Shown here in pieces: positions 11,776 through 22,441 of a DNA stretch of 64,000 bases; position 1 is the stretch's first letter; the number at the start of each line of letters is the position of its first letter. A program made the position numbers and the translations under genes. A model generated the notes under the pieces. The model was not told where the DNA came from. It did not search any database and saw only the letters and a list, made by a program, of their open reading frames with translations. Source of the stretch: Lineolata rhizophorae (Eukaryota > Ascomycota > Dothideomycetes > Lineolatales > Lineolataceae); contig MU001675.1 in assembly GCA_010093515.1 (NCBI GenBank), positions 825,371 to 889,370 on the forward strand. The letters are read 5' to 3'.

Positions 11776-12115
11776 GATGGCTACTGTGGTGTGACAAGCT
11801 CAGGTTGAATTTGTGAGGCAGGGCGGTTTTCAAGTACGGCCACGGAGCGACGAAAACGAAACGCCAAGCGGCGGGTCGAACACAGCCACACCCCGCCAAA
11901 CACCCCCGAGCGGGCCGAGCCACAGCACAACCATTGCACGCCGCCTGCGGCTCACGCTTCCGGCCTCGAGAGAAGATCCCCGCGGCCTCGCTCGCCCAAC
12001 GCCTGCACCTCGGGTCTGTCGCGAAGGCCTCCTGGGTCCCGCATCGGCGAGTATTCTCTCGAGTGGCGACTACTACGTCCCCACAGCCGGCCACGAAGCC
12101 CGTCCGCAGTCAAAG
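11776..12115. promoter_or_regulatory. Shared divergent promoter of TSR3 and GGA
   Basis: These 340 bp separate the two ATGs and must hold both core promoters and 5' UTRs. The stretch is GC-rich, with no TATA box or other element I could name. Short open frames across it have no motif. Confidence 0.55.
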
Positions 12116-14794
12116 ATGGAGGCAGCATCCGCCAGAATGGCGGCCAGAGACCGCTTCGCCGGTTTTGCCGACAACCGCAGCTCCTCGCAGCTACAGCGCT
12201 ACATCAGTATGTCTTGGAGAGCGATAGATTGCTCCGGGGAGGTCTTTATCAGACAAACGAATGATAGAATAGAGAACTAGTGAGGCTAACGGGCACCGCG
12301 CACCGCGCTGCGCCTGGGGAGCAGTGAACGCTTGCGATCCGCAGAACTTTGAGCCGAACCTGGCTCTGAACCTCGAGATTAGCGACCTCATCAATTCCAA
12401 GAAAGGCAACGCGTACGTTGCATCTACTCCGTTCGAATAGTCTGACTCTTGGTGGCAGAGGCCAAACTTGTACTAACATCTCATCCGCATGCCGCCAGAC
12501 CCCGCGAAGCTGCCGTCACTATTGTGCACTATGTCAACCACCGCAATCCGAATGTCTCCATGCTCGCCCTCAACGTTCGTCTTCTCTCTATTCTACTGTG
12601 CATATGCCATTATAGGCTTCTGCTTGCTCCACGGTCGGCATGCTAACATGAAATGCACGATCTTTCTAGCTCCTCGACATCTGCGTCAAGAATTGCGGCT
12701 ACCCGTTCCACCTGCAGATCAGCACCAAGGAGTTCCTCAATGAGCTCGTTCGGCGCTTCCCCGAGCGCCCACCTGTCCACCCGACCCGCACGCAGAACCG
12801 CATCCTGGAACTGATCGAGGAGTGGCGCCTAACGATATGCCAGACGTCCCGGTACAAGGAGGATCTCGGCTTCATCAGAGACATGCACCGGCTGTTAAGC
12901 TACAAGGGCTACGTGTTTCCCCAGATAAGAATGGAAGATGCAGCAGTCCTGAACCCGAGCGACGTACGTCTAGCCGTCGGGCCCATTTGTAAAGACACCA
13001 TCGCTGACAGTTGGCCCAGAATTTGAGGTCGGCCGAGGAAATGGAAGAGGAAGAACGCGCGGCTCAGTCAGCGAAGCTGCAGGAACTGATACGAAGAGGC
13101 GGCCCGCAGGATTTGCAGGAGGCCAACAAGCTCATGAAAGTCATGGCGGGGTTTGACACTCGACACAAGACAGATTACCGGGCGAAGGCGGCAGAGGAAG
13201 TAGGCAAAGTGCAGCAGAAAGCCAAGCTACTAGAGGAAATGCTTCAGGGTCACAAGCCCGGCGATAAGATAAACGACGGCGATGTCTTTGAGGTGCGAAG
13301 TTTGTCCAATGTCCGACTTACGCGCGCCTTACAACGATTCTAACTCAGCTATAGGAGCTCGCGAATGCATTAGCCAGCGCACAGCCCAAGATACAGAAGA
13401 TGTGCGAGGAAGAGTCGGACGACCATGAGGCCGTCGCTAAGCTTTTCGAGATCAATGATAGCATACATCGAACTTTGGAACGATACAAGCTCACCAAGAA
13501 AGGCGACCTCGAGGCCGCAGCCAAGATCCCCAGAGGCACGCTAGGGACTAGCGGAGCTGGTGTAACCAAGGGCCCGGACAACGAGCTCTCTCTAATCGAC
13601 CTAGGCGGGCCTGAAGACTCCGCACCTAGCACGTCGCAAGCGCCGCCTCGCCCGGCACCGCAAGGGAATGCGCTCGAGGACGACCTACTTGGGCTATCCA
13701 TGGACGATTCCACCTCATTCGGGCAGGGTGGGGGTATCACGCTCGGCAGTTCAAGCGGCCCTCCAAGTAAGACATCCCTCCTAACTATCGTATAGGCTAT
13801 AGTCTAACCCGGCCAAGGCATGTCAAACAGCCAATACCTTGCCGCGGCCCCAACTCACGCTCCAGCTCCCGCTCCCGCTCCCGCTCCCTCCGCCTCAGCG
13901 CCCCAGCAGCAGCCCTCAGCCCCGAAACCTAACTATGACCCCTTCGGCGCACTCGGCAGCCCGCCCGCGTCCGCGTCCGCTGCGCCGCCTCAGATGCGCG
14001 TCGGCACCCCGACGTCGTTCCCACCGACGGTGCCAACCCCGCAACAACAGCAACAGCAGCCACAAGCGCCGCCGCGGCAGTCCATGGACCCCTTCGCCTC
14101 GCTCACGTCTCCCGGGCCCCGCCAGGGCTCGCCGTTCCAATTCCAGCAGTCCATCAAGCCGCCCGCGGCCGCGCCGTCGCCGTCGTCCGCCCTGTTTGAC
14201 CTCCACCCCAGCAGCCCTGCTCCACCCTCCGGGTTAGGCGCGGCGCCCGCGCCGTCCACGGCCACCGCTGCTACTCCTACAGCCGCAGCGCCAGCGGATG
14301 AGGAGTGGACCTTCGCCTCCGCGTTGCCGGACTCGGCAAACGAGGTCGTGGTGATGAACTCGGCGATCCGCGTTGTCTTCGCCGTGTCGCGGCCGCCCGG
14401 CGGGCCCGGCAACGTCATCTTGATCGAGTCGAAGATATCGAACAACACGGCGATGCCCGTGTCAGAGCTGACGTTCGAGGCGGCGGTGACCAAGGTACGT
14501 CTTCCAGCTTTCGTTGGTCTGGGGTGCATACTTTGCCCCGTGTTGTTCCATCGTCAGTCGTACTAGCCGTGCTAACGTGTCGTACGATAGCGCTACTCGA
14601 TGCACCTCGAGCTGCAGTCGGGCCGCTCGCTCGCGCCCAACCAGGCCAACGGCATCACGCAGACCATCTGGCTGCATGGTGTCGAGCCCGGCGCTGGCGG
14701 CCAGGTGCGCATGCGGTGGAAGGCATCGTACCTACTCGGCGGCGCGGGTCGGAGGGACGAAAATGGGGAGATTACGAACCTAGGAGTCTCGTGA
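12116..14794 (+). CDS. GGA-type Arf-binding clathrin adaptor
   Basis: Eight exons: 12116-12206, 12325-12412, 12499-12574, 12670-12963, 13020-13292, about 13355-13766, 13818-14494, 14591-14794; about 704 aa. GGA proteins sort cargo from the trans-Golgi to endosomes, binding active Arf, ubiquitin and clathrin. Domain order fits the family. The VHS domain spans about 25-175 (NLALNLEISDLINSKKG, AAVTIVHYVNHRNPNVSMLA, LLDICVKNCGYPFHLQI). The GAT helical domain spans about 190-330 (QELIRRGGPQDLQEANKLMK, DELYRKA-like coil, CEEESDDHEAVAKLFEIND). A Pro/Ala/Gln-rich hinge carries DDLLGLS and DLGGPED clathrin-box-like motifs and a PAPAPAP repeat, and a C-terminal GAE ear (WTFASALPDSANEVVV to GRRDENGEITNLGVS) ends the protein. 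Yeast has GGA1 and GGA2; filamentous fungi usually one, so no number is given. The exon 6 start is uncertain by about 2 nt. Confidence 0.93.
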
Positions 14795-14869
14795 TGGGGG
14801 TGGGGGTTCCTTCTGTTTTTGGTTGAGTGAAAGGGGTCGACTAAGGTAGGTACCAGTGGGGACTATTTT

Positions 14870-14911
<42 letters not shown>

Positions 14912-16204
14912 GCTCTAGTAGTCGTGGACTTGGAGAACTGCAGAATCCAGTGTAAATGTGTGGGCAGCTTTTGGCCGGGCTCGTAGCAAGCAGGTTTGGT
15001 TGCCTTGAGCAAACGTCCTTCAAATTCGTTGAGTTGCAAGCGAGATATCACCTCTCTAATTTTGTTCTCACCTGTCTGGGGAAAAGTGTATTGCAAAGGA
15101 TAGCGGGCGTTGAGGCGATGTGGGAGCCGCGACAGGAGCCGACAGGGGGGAGATGTTGGGTGGTTCGGTGGCAGAGAGCCAGCTCTTTCGTAGCATGGGG
15201 AGAGGATGCAGATTTCAGTAGAACACTACGCCTACTCTTCAGTTATATTCTTAGCTCGAATGTGATGTATTGCAATTCTTGGTATACTATACTGTGGTCT
15301 GTATGTCTTCTTATTAAATACAATCAGATGTTAGGGTGAAAGCTTCAAGGGAGCATGAGTGTAGCCTATGGCAACTAATGCAGGTACATGTTACTTACTA
15401 TTCTAATTCTCTTTCAAGTACATTTGAACATGTTGCATACAGCTTAAAGTCGTGACACTCCATACTATGTTGGCTTCTAGCTTTTTCTAGTCTAGTTTTC
15501 TCTTTTGGGAACACGTCTATGTTACTTGTAGGAAGAAGTAAAAAGGTTCATTTTCTATATAGATATAGAACTACTCGTTCCCTGTTACGAAACACTCGTC
15601 GAGTCACTTTCAGGGTGAACTAAAAGTAATATGGGAATGACCCCTAGAGAGAAAGAGGGCAACAAGAAAACAAGGAATACACGTTGGTACACAGCCTAGA
15701 TTGAATCGTAAGTGGTCATAGATGTGAGGTAGTATGTGTGGCGTAGTGCGTAGTAGGCTGGCAAAAGTATCACTATACTCCCGGGTAACATTGCAATTCG
15801 CCTTATAACATTGTATAATAAGAATACCTAGAATCTTCTAAAGAATCTTAAGTATCTTCAAAATGCCGGTGGCAGTGTCTCCTTAGAATACAGAGAGGGG
15901 AACCTTCGGAACGGTAGTTCGGTGTCAGTGGTAGTCGCGAAAATATACGCAAACTAATACCTCTCCTCGCTGGTGCTGTTCTACGCTATGAATAGACACG
16001 ATTTAGAACGATATAAACTTTGCAATTCTCGAACGGAGGAAATGTGACGACCCTCAAACTTCGCACTCTCTCAAATAATTAATAGTTTCAATTTTGGCTA
16101 CGTTCATATTGAGTTGGCTGCTCATCAAATAAATACAAAACCTAATACTACGAGGACGCTGGTAAAAAGGCAACAATTAGTGGTGAGACTTCATCAATCT
16201 CCAC
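14795..16204. other. Intergenic, AT-rich; convergent gene ends
   Basis: This holds the 3' flanks of GGA (+) and the reductase (-). It begins with the poly-T/poly-G tract at 14866-14910, then from about 15230 turns clearly AT-rich with many in-frame stops on both strands. No coding frame, terminal repeats or RNA structure was recognised. It could be degenerate (for example RIP-affected) DNA, but I cannot show a parent element. Confidence 0.45.
14866..14910. repeat. Poly-T (14) followed by poly-G (31) tract
   Basis: A run of 14 T is immediately followed by a run of 31 G, about 72 bases beyond the GGA stop codon. On the minus strand it reads as poly-C then poly-A. Such a tract is extremely mutable and hard to sequence, so its length, and possibly a contig join here, is doubtful. 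Confidence 0.9.
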
Positions 16205-17738
16205 TCACTTAGCCCTGAACGGGATGATATTGGCCCGCTCTAGCTGGTCGAAGCAGTCCGACAACGAATCCCACGTATCGACATATCTGCGCACGCCGGA
16301 AGTACGTCACGTCAGCAACCATTCCTCACATGCACAACAAAATCTGCGCCACAAGAAAGCCAAAACAAAAAAAAAAAACAAAAAAACAAAAGAACTCACC
16401 CAGTCCAGCCCATCTTCCTCGCCTTACTCATGCTAATAATCAAATCGTAGTTCCTCCCCAGGACAAAGTTCAAGAACCCCCACGTCGCCTTCTCGAACGC
16501 ATCCTTCTTGAGCCCTTCCCGGTCCGCCAGCCTCGCCCACGCCGCCTTCACCTCGTCCAGCTGGCTCCACCTGGTCAGGTCGATCCGGCTCTCGACCTCG
16601 CCCTGCGGCGCACGCCCCAGCAGGCCGTGCTCGGCCGCCGTGACGGCCAGCGGCGGCTCCGGCGCCAGCTTGACCACGGCGCGCAGCGGGGCCGGGCTCT
16701 CGAACTGGTCGGCCGCGACCTTGAGGCCGAAGCGCCGCGCGACCTTGGGCCACAGGTTGCGCCACGTCTCGACGTCGCCGTTGACGACGTTGAAGGCGTT
16801 GTCGGCGGCGGCGGGCTCGAGGGCGGCCCAGCGGCAGAAGCGGGCATGCAGGCGGCTGGCGGTGAAGCAGTCGGCGCCGGCGACGTAGAAGGCCTCGGCG
16901 CCGGGGAAGGCGAGGTCGGGCGCGGCGAGCTCGGCCGTGACGGCGCCGTAGAGCGCCAGCGCCAGCGCCAGGTTCATGAAGTTGCCCTCGGCGTGGCCCA
17001 GCACGTCGTTCGGGTACGTCACCACCCACGAGCAGCCCTGGCGCCCGCACCACTCGTGCACGATGCGCTGCTGCCGGTAGTAGAAGTTGGGCGGGAAGGG
17101 CGGCTCCGGCAGCCAGGCGTCGGACTCGTGCATCGGGGTCTTGACCGCGCCCAGGTGCACCCCGTATTGCTTGCAGCCGGTGACGAGGACGACGCGGCGG
17201 AGCTTGGAAGCTGCGCCCGTGATGTTGAGCGCTTGTAGGAAGCCCTCGAGCATGTCACCTGATTGTCGCGGGTCAGAGAAGAACAGTCGTCGGCAAAAGG
17301 TGGTAAAAGCGGTGGGGTGGGAAATGCGGGAGGTATTTTCATGTCGCTCCTCTGGTTAGAAGTACCATTTAACTTCGTATTTTCCTCTTCCGAGTCCTTT
17401 TGCAAATAGGCGGCGAAGAACAAGTGCTCCGCTTCGATGCCCTTCAGGTCCTTCGCTATGTCTTCCGCCGGCCAGGTAAGATCGAGGTGGTGATGGATCA
17501 CATTGGCCGGGTAGTCTTCCTTCTTGCTCCTCGACAGGGCATAGACTTTGTCGAACTCGTCATTGTGTTCGGCTAGTTCGAAGACGATTTCCCGGCCAAG
17601 AATGCCTGTTCACAGTTAGCACCTGGCACCTAGCACCCGTCAACAACAAAGTATCCGGAGTGGAGTGCAGCGAGATCGGCGTGGAGCTGTCAGGAAGTTC
17701 GACAGACCTGTGGCGCCGGCGACAATTGCAGAAGGCAT
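16205..17738 (-). CDS. PRISE-like short-chain dehydrogenase/reductase
   Basis: Complement of join(16205..16286, 16400..17258, 17366..17605, 17708..17738); 403 aa. Members of this extended SDR group (progesterone 5-beta-reductase/iridoid synthase-like) reduce enones with NAD(P)H; fungal ones are mostly uncharacterised. The first residues MPSAIVAGATGILGREIV form the Rossmann glycine motif GATGILG. Other visible marks are YALSRSKK (cofactor selectivity region), HLFFAAYLQKDSEEEN, VVLVTGCKQYGVHLG, and PPNFYYRQQR, which keeps the NFYY of the PRISE active site although the following residues differ from the plant NFYYxxED. The last exon gives GYVDTWDSLSDCFDQLERAN, the common end of fungal members. 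Intron 3 is A-rich (16368-16390). The middle of the gene is very GC-rich, which produces long meaningless frames on the other strand. The substrate is unknown. Confidence 0.82.
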
Positions 17739-18563
17739 TGTCAACTCAGTGGAGTTGATCTAAGTGTTGCAGATCCGAGCTACGAAGCTTATTTCTTGCA
17801 GCACACACTACGCTCTCTGGCTTTAAAAGTAAGACTCCAAATGCGCCACCCGGCACTAATGCTGCGAGTGGTAAGCTGAGCTATTTGTGGTTGACGCCGG
17901 ACGAAAGCTTCGCAAAGCTCTATGCATCACAATTGCGTTGCCGATTGCGTCACGATTGGCAGGACACCCGCGTGAAGCCGAAATCCATGCCAGGTGTGCA
18001 TTAAACCCGGCGCTTGTCAGGGGAGGGCTCGGCAGAGCGCCCTGGTATACGACCGATTGGCCTTCAATTGCTGCATCGGTTAACAAGCGGTTTCTCTGCC
18101 TTTGTAAAGCGTGTAGAAAAGCTGTCTAGGTTGTTTCTCTAGATTCTTACTTGCAGAGCATCCAGCTTGAAAGTTCGCGTGCGGGCAACGCTAGCCGTCT
18201 AGCGCATCTACTCAAAAGAGACCACCATCGATCCAGCCTTGTGTCTAGAGATGCGAGAGCAAAAGAAAAGAATATAGGATAAAGCCCGCGTTTCTAATAT
18301 ACCTTCCAAGTGGCTGGAATCCCACAGAAGTCTGCTCGACCCGCTCTGACTACCCGCGGAATTTGCAGAAAAGACAAATATCTAACACCTAAGCGCCGCT
18401 GCCGACGCCTTCAGGACGATGACGCAGAAACCAACGCCTACTCTATGAAGAAAGCTCAGTCCTTAGCTCAGAGAATGGAACAAGTAATGACCTGTTCGCC
18501 AGATCACAGAGGGGTCAAGAAACCGGATTTGTGTTTGCGCCTGCGAAACCTACCTGACCTCCC
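17739..18563. other. Intergenic
   Basis: This is the upstream region of the reductase and the 3' flank of the oxysterol-binding protein. An 80-codon frame at 17887-18129 has no motif. I see no gene, repeat or RNA. Confidence 0.5.
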
Positions 18564-20573
18564 TCATGCTCCATACACCTCATTCTCCTTCAAGTTGTAC
18601 TCGTCTTTATGAAGACCCTGGAGCACCACTTCACCATCGGGTGTGAGGCCCGGCTTGCCGGTCGGCTCGGTGACGCCCGTGAAAAATCGCGGCTTCCAAT
18701 TGAAGTCCTTCTCCTTGCGTTCGGCCGCTTTCTCGCGCTGGCGCTCCTCAAGATCGTGTTTGAGCTGCGTTGCGAGGGAGTACTGCTTGCTGACTATTGC
18801 GTCGGTGACGCCCGACCAGAACTTGCGAGACTCGTTGGGAAGCTGCTCGGTTTGAGGGGGGACGATCTTGGGGACGGGCCAGAGCGGGGAGAGGTCGACG
18901 AGGAGGTGCTTCTCCTATACGACGGGTTAGAAGTCACGAATTGGCATATGCAAGTGGTGAGTGATGGACGTGCCTTGGCTTTCGAGAAAGGTTGGTTTCC
19001 AACCGTATAGTAAACTTTCTCATGCCAACACCCTTCCACACGCCCTAGGACATCTTTGTCCGGCACGTCTTTAATCCGAGTCTTATCGTCATTCGCCGGA
19101 TCATACTTGAAAATGACTCCCTCAACCTTATTTTGGGTCTTTCCAAGCCAACCTTCTTCGAGGTACTGGAGAATAACTTTCATCTTGTTCTTTGCGCAAG
19201 TGACGTAGCAGGTATCGGCGACCGTAACACTGAGTGACCCTACGAATAAATGTCAGCTCCGCTGCACAGCTTACAATATTGCCTCAAGCCTTGAAAGCAC
19301 CTAACGCAAGTGCGCCCTTGGGACACGTATTTGAATTTCCAACGGGGCGACCTACCTCTAAGGAGACCACCCAAGTGCGCAGCCGGATGTGTAAGTTGAT
19401 ATTCCTCATTATCCCAACGCTGCAGCGTGATAAAAATGCCTAAGTTATGTGCGCCCGGGGTAACCCTAATGCTGGTACCAGTGAACTTTGCACTAATCTG
19501 GTCAAACCCGCGGGCAATAATGCCCTTCTCGGGGCAATCGACGAAGAAGGCGGAGACGGGCGGGTGGTGGGACGTCTGCTCGGTGAGATAGGAGACTTTG
19601 ACGGTTCTGTTGCCAGTAGAGCTGGCGGCGCTGCTGCTGGGCGGAGATATGGATGGCGCGGTGTCCTCAACTTGCCAATTACACTTTACTGGGTTAGTAC
19701 GAATACGAAGAGTCCGTTTGAGAGTGCAGGCGGAAAAGATTTATCATACCCGGAAGAACTCGCCTAGCGTCGAGTTGTACGGTTTGCAGGGCTTGCCCTT
19801 GACGTATTTCTGGACCATCGTCAGCGCCAAATCCGCCTGCGCCCGGGGCACACAGTGATGTTTACCAAATCCTTCGTGAACCAAAACCTCAACGTTCCAA
19901 GCATGCGGCCCAGGGGCTCTTCCGAATCTCCGATGCTGTTCCATGAAGGTCAGCACGACGCTATCTTAGTGTGGAGACCAGGCGTTGCACCACTGACCTG
20001 ATGAACATTTCCGGCCGATCCAGGTAGTTCCAATATTCTAATGCAAGTTCAGCACAGCATTCCAAACGACGCCTCGGGGAGTACTATGCGGCGGGAACGC
20101 GGAACGCACCTAAATTGGGAGTGGGTTCTAGAAGCTGCGCCGGCAACGAGAAGCGGACCGACGCGATATCCGCGACGCCGATAAACCTACACTCGGTCCG
20201 CAGCGCCAAAAGTCAGCAAGGCTCTCTCTCTGCTCGCAACCCCAGGCCCGCTTCCTCTCAAAGGACCTCGAAGACGCCGCTTGCCGCACGCAGCCGGCCA
20301 TTATCTTCGGCTCCCGGGACCGCGAGCGGCGGTCCGGGGCCACCCAGCCACCGGCGGGACCGAGCGGAAGAAGGGAGAAAACACGCACCTCCGCAAGATG
20401 GACAGGAAAGTCTTGAGCTTGGAGCTCTCGTCGGGCGTCTTCTCGACGGGCGCGTTGGCCGGCGTGGGCGCGCGCGACGGGTCCGCCGAGCTGGCCGCCG
20501 ACGACGGCGCGGCCGAGCCCGCCGCGGCAGCGGGCGACAGGCTGGACGCCGCTTCGGCCTTGGTGGATGCCAT
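18564..20573 (-). CDS. Oxysterol-binding protein homologue (OSBP/Osh family)
   Basis: Eight exons, complement of join(18564..18914, 18974..19239, 19356..19683, 19750..19809, 19866..19935, 19998..20037, 20110..20186, 20389..20573); 458 aa. The OSBP-related domain carries sterol or phosphatidylserine between membranes in exchange for PI4P. The family signature EQTSHHPPVSAFFVDCPEKG is present (EQxSHHPP binds the PI4P phosphates), with LRFWFTKDLKYVKGKPCKPY and NSTLGEFFRCNWQV before it and GGLLRGSLSVTVADTCYVTC, QYLEEGWLGKTQNKVEG and LWPVPKIVPPQTEQLPNESR after it. There is no PH or ankyrin domain, only a 60-residue Ala/Ser/Pro-rich head, so it belongs to the short form like Osh4-7; the KGKPCKPYNSTLGEF wording is closer to Osh6/7-like fungal proteins. 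The last intron (18915-18973) uses a GC donor (AAG|GCACGT). The tail has a Lys/Glu-rich helix after LATQLKHDLEERQREK. Confidence 0.92.
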
Positions 20574-22441
20574 GGCCGGGCAAGCTTGGGGGGCACTCGG
20601 AGGCGCGAGGCGGTGAAAACCGGGGGCTGGCGGACGCGTTTGCTAGGCTGAAATGCTAGGGCGAAGAGAAGGAGAAGGAAAATAGAGGGAGGTTGTGGGA
20701 GAAAGGGTTGCTAGTTGCAAGCTGGGGCGAAGGCGGGACTGGTGGCGAGTTGAGCTGGCTTATTGCGAGGGGTTCGTTGGACGGGCGTGGTCTCGGTGAG
20801 AGGAGCGAAAGGGAGGGAGAAGATGCGCAATGCGGCTTTGGCGATGAGACGACGACGGGCCCCGGGCAGCGGCGGTGCCTTAGCGGGCCCCGGCGGCGTC
20901 ACTCGCGGCTGGGGGGCGCTGCGTTTTGGCGGGGATTGGGGGGAGGGATGGGGCCCGCGCGGAAGCGGAAAGCCCAAGCAGAGCGCCGAGGGAAGGAAAC
21001 TCGGTCGGCGGGCCGTGACGTCGTCGTCGTCAACCAGCACCGCCGCAAAGCGCCGAACGCCACGGGAATGTCCGCTTTGCCACGGGCTGGCGTGCGACGT
21101 GCTACGACCGTTATATACGGAGTACAGCTGCTACGTAGTGGGTTCGACAGGCTTTTTTTGGCCTTGAAAAAGGGCAAGGCGCCATCGGTGCGTCGCATTC
21201 ACTCACTACTAGACATATGTACCCGCGCCGTGCTGAGAGTTGCGCGCGCGCGCGATCTCTCTTCTCTCTTCCCCTTCCCACTCCTCCCATTCCCGGCGCG
21301 CATCTTCCGGGGCCTGGCCTCTGGCAGCTTATCGCAGCCCCCCCTCTCTCTCCCCCAAACCAATTGCGATCCCAATCCCGACGACCGACAGGCGCACATG
21401 CTGCATGCGCCAACGCCCGCAGCGCCCGGCTCCTCGTTGGCTGCTCCTCCGCCCGCGTCGAATCCTGGCCAATCGATCCGCCACGAAGCCCGCGAGCCCT
21501 GCTTCCTGTTCGCTGCTGCCCGTCCCATCCCCAAAGGTCGTGTCCGGAACGTCAGTTTTGCTCGCCTAGCCTTCTCGTTCCCTATTCTTGTTCTTGATTA
21601 TCGAGCTGTTCAGGTTCCGGTCGCACTCTTGGAAGCGTCGGGAATGCGGAGTAATCCCTCTGCAGTCTCACTGCACTTATACATTTGCCGAATTCCTTCG
21701 TGCTATAACCAGCCCGATGTTTCTACGATTATTGGTCAATTATTATGTAGAAGAATGCACCTTAAAACAAATATTGAATAGCCAGTGGAATTGCTGGCTT
21801 GGGAATTTCGCCCTCTTTGATCTTGTCTCTCCAAGCCCACCAACGGATTTAGCTTCCTCCATTAGCGCAATAGCGATTGAACTTCGCACAGATCCTGTCT
21901 CCATGTTAGGGATATCGTCCAAACCCATTAGATGCCTTCTTCTGCGGCCGAGGCAAGGGCGCCGATAATTAAAACATCCCAGTCTTCACTAAACAACGTA
22001 AAAAGTGATCCATTATCAAAGGTTGTGTTTCATACGCCTCTATCAAAGAAGGGTCGTCTTTGTTCGTTGACCGAACAACCATTGTCTCCTTCACCATGCC
22101 ACCAGCCAAAAGGTTGTCAACGTGCTACCGGTATTATTGGCGGTGGTTTTTCTGGCGGCACGTGCTGGACAAGCCCAACTTCGTCTTCTCCCAGGTGGAA
22201 AGCACAACTTGAAGAACAAAAAGGCCAAACTACTCTGCACCGACTTCTCCATATCATTTCCCACCCTTCCGTCTCCCCATCCCCCCCCAAAAAAATGGTG
22301 CAGAAGTAGTGAAATGAAACCGGTACGCACGACAGCAAAGGTAGAAAGATGCAAGCCCCCCACCCGCCATGTGGTCCGAACCCAACCTCATCGCCAACAG
22401 TGTCAGAGACTACCCCGAAGCAGCCCCCAGCCTCCACCAGC
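20574..22441. other. Intergenic, GC- then CT-rich
   Basis: This is the upstream region of the oxysterol-binding protein and the 3' flank of the calpain. A (CG)n tract sits at about 21241-21253, followed by pyrimidine-rich DNA to about 21360. TACGGAGTA (reverse of TACTCCGTA) lies at 21116-21124. A 362-codon + frame at 20693-21781 lacks any motif and is Arg/Ser/Pro-rich. I do not call it a gene. Confidence 0.5.

Noticed and set aside
15230-16204. Possible transposon remnant in AT-rich DNA
   Set aside because: AT-richness alone; no terminal repeats, coding traces or target-site duplication could be seen.
16330-17238. 302-codon + frame opposite the reductase
   Set aside because: It is the shadow of the GC-rich coding strand of the reductase, whose motifs are clear.
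20693-21781. 362-codon + frame upstream of the oxysterol-binding protein
   Set aside because: Composition is Arg/Ser/Pro-rich as expected from GC- and CT-rich DNA; no motif, weak start context, and it lies in shared upstream regions.
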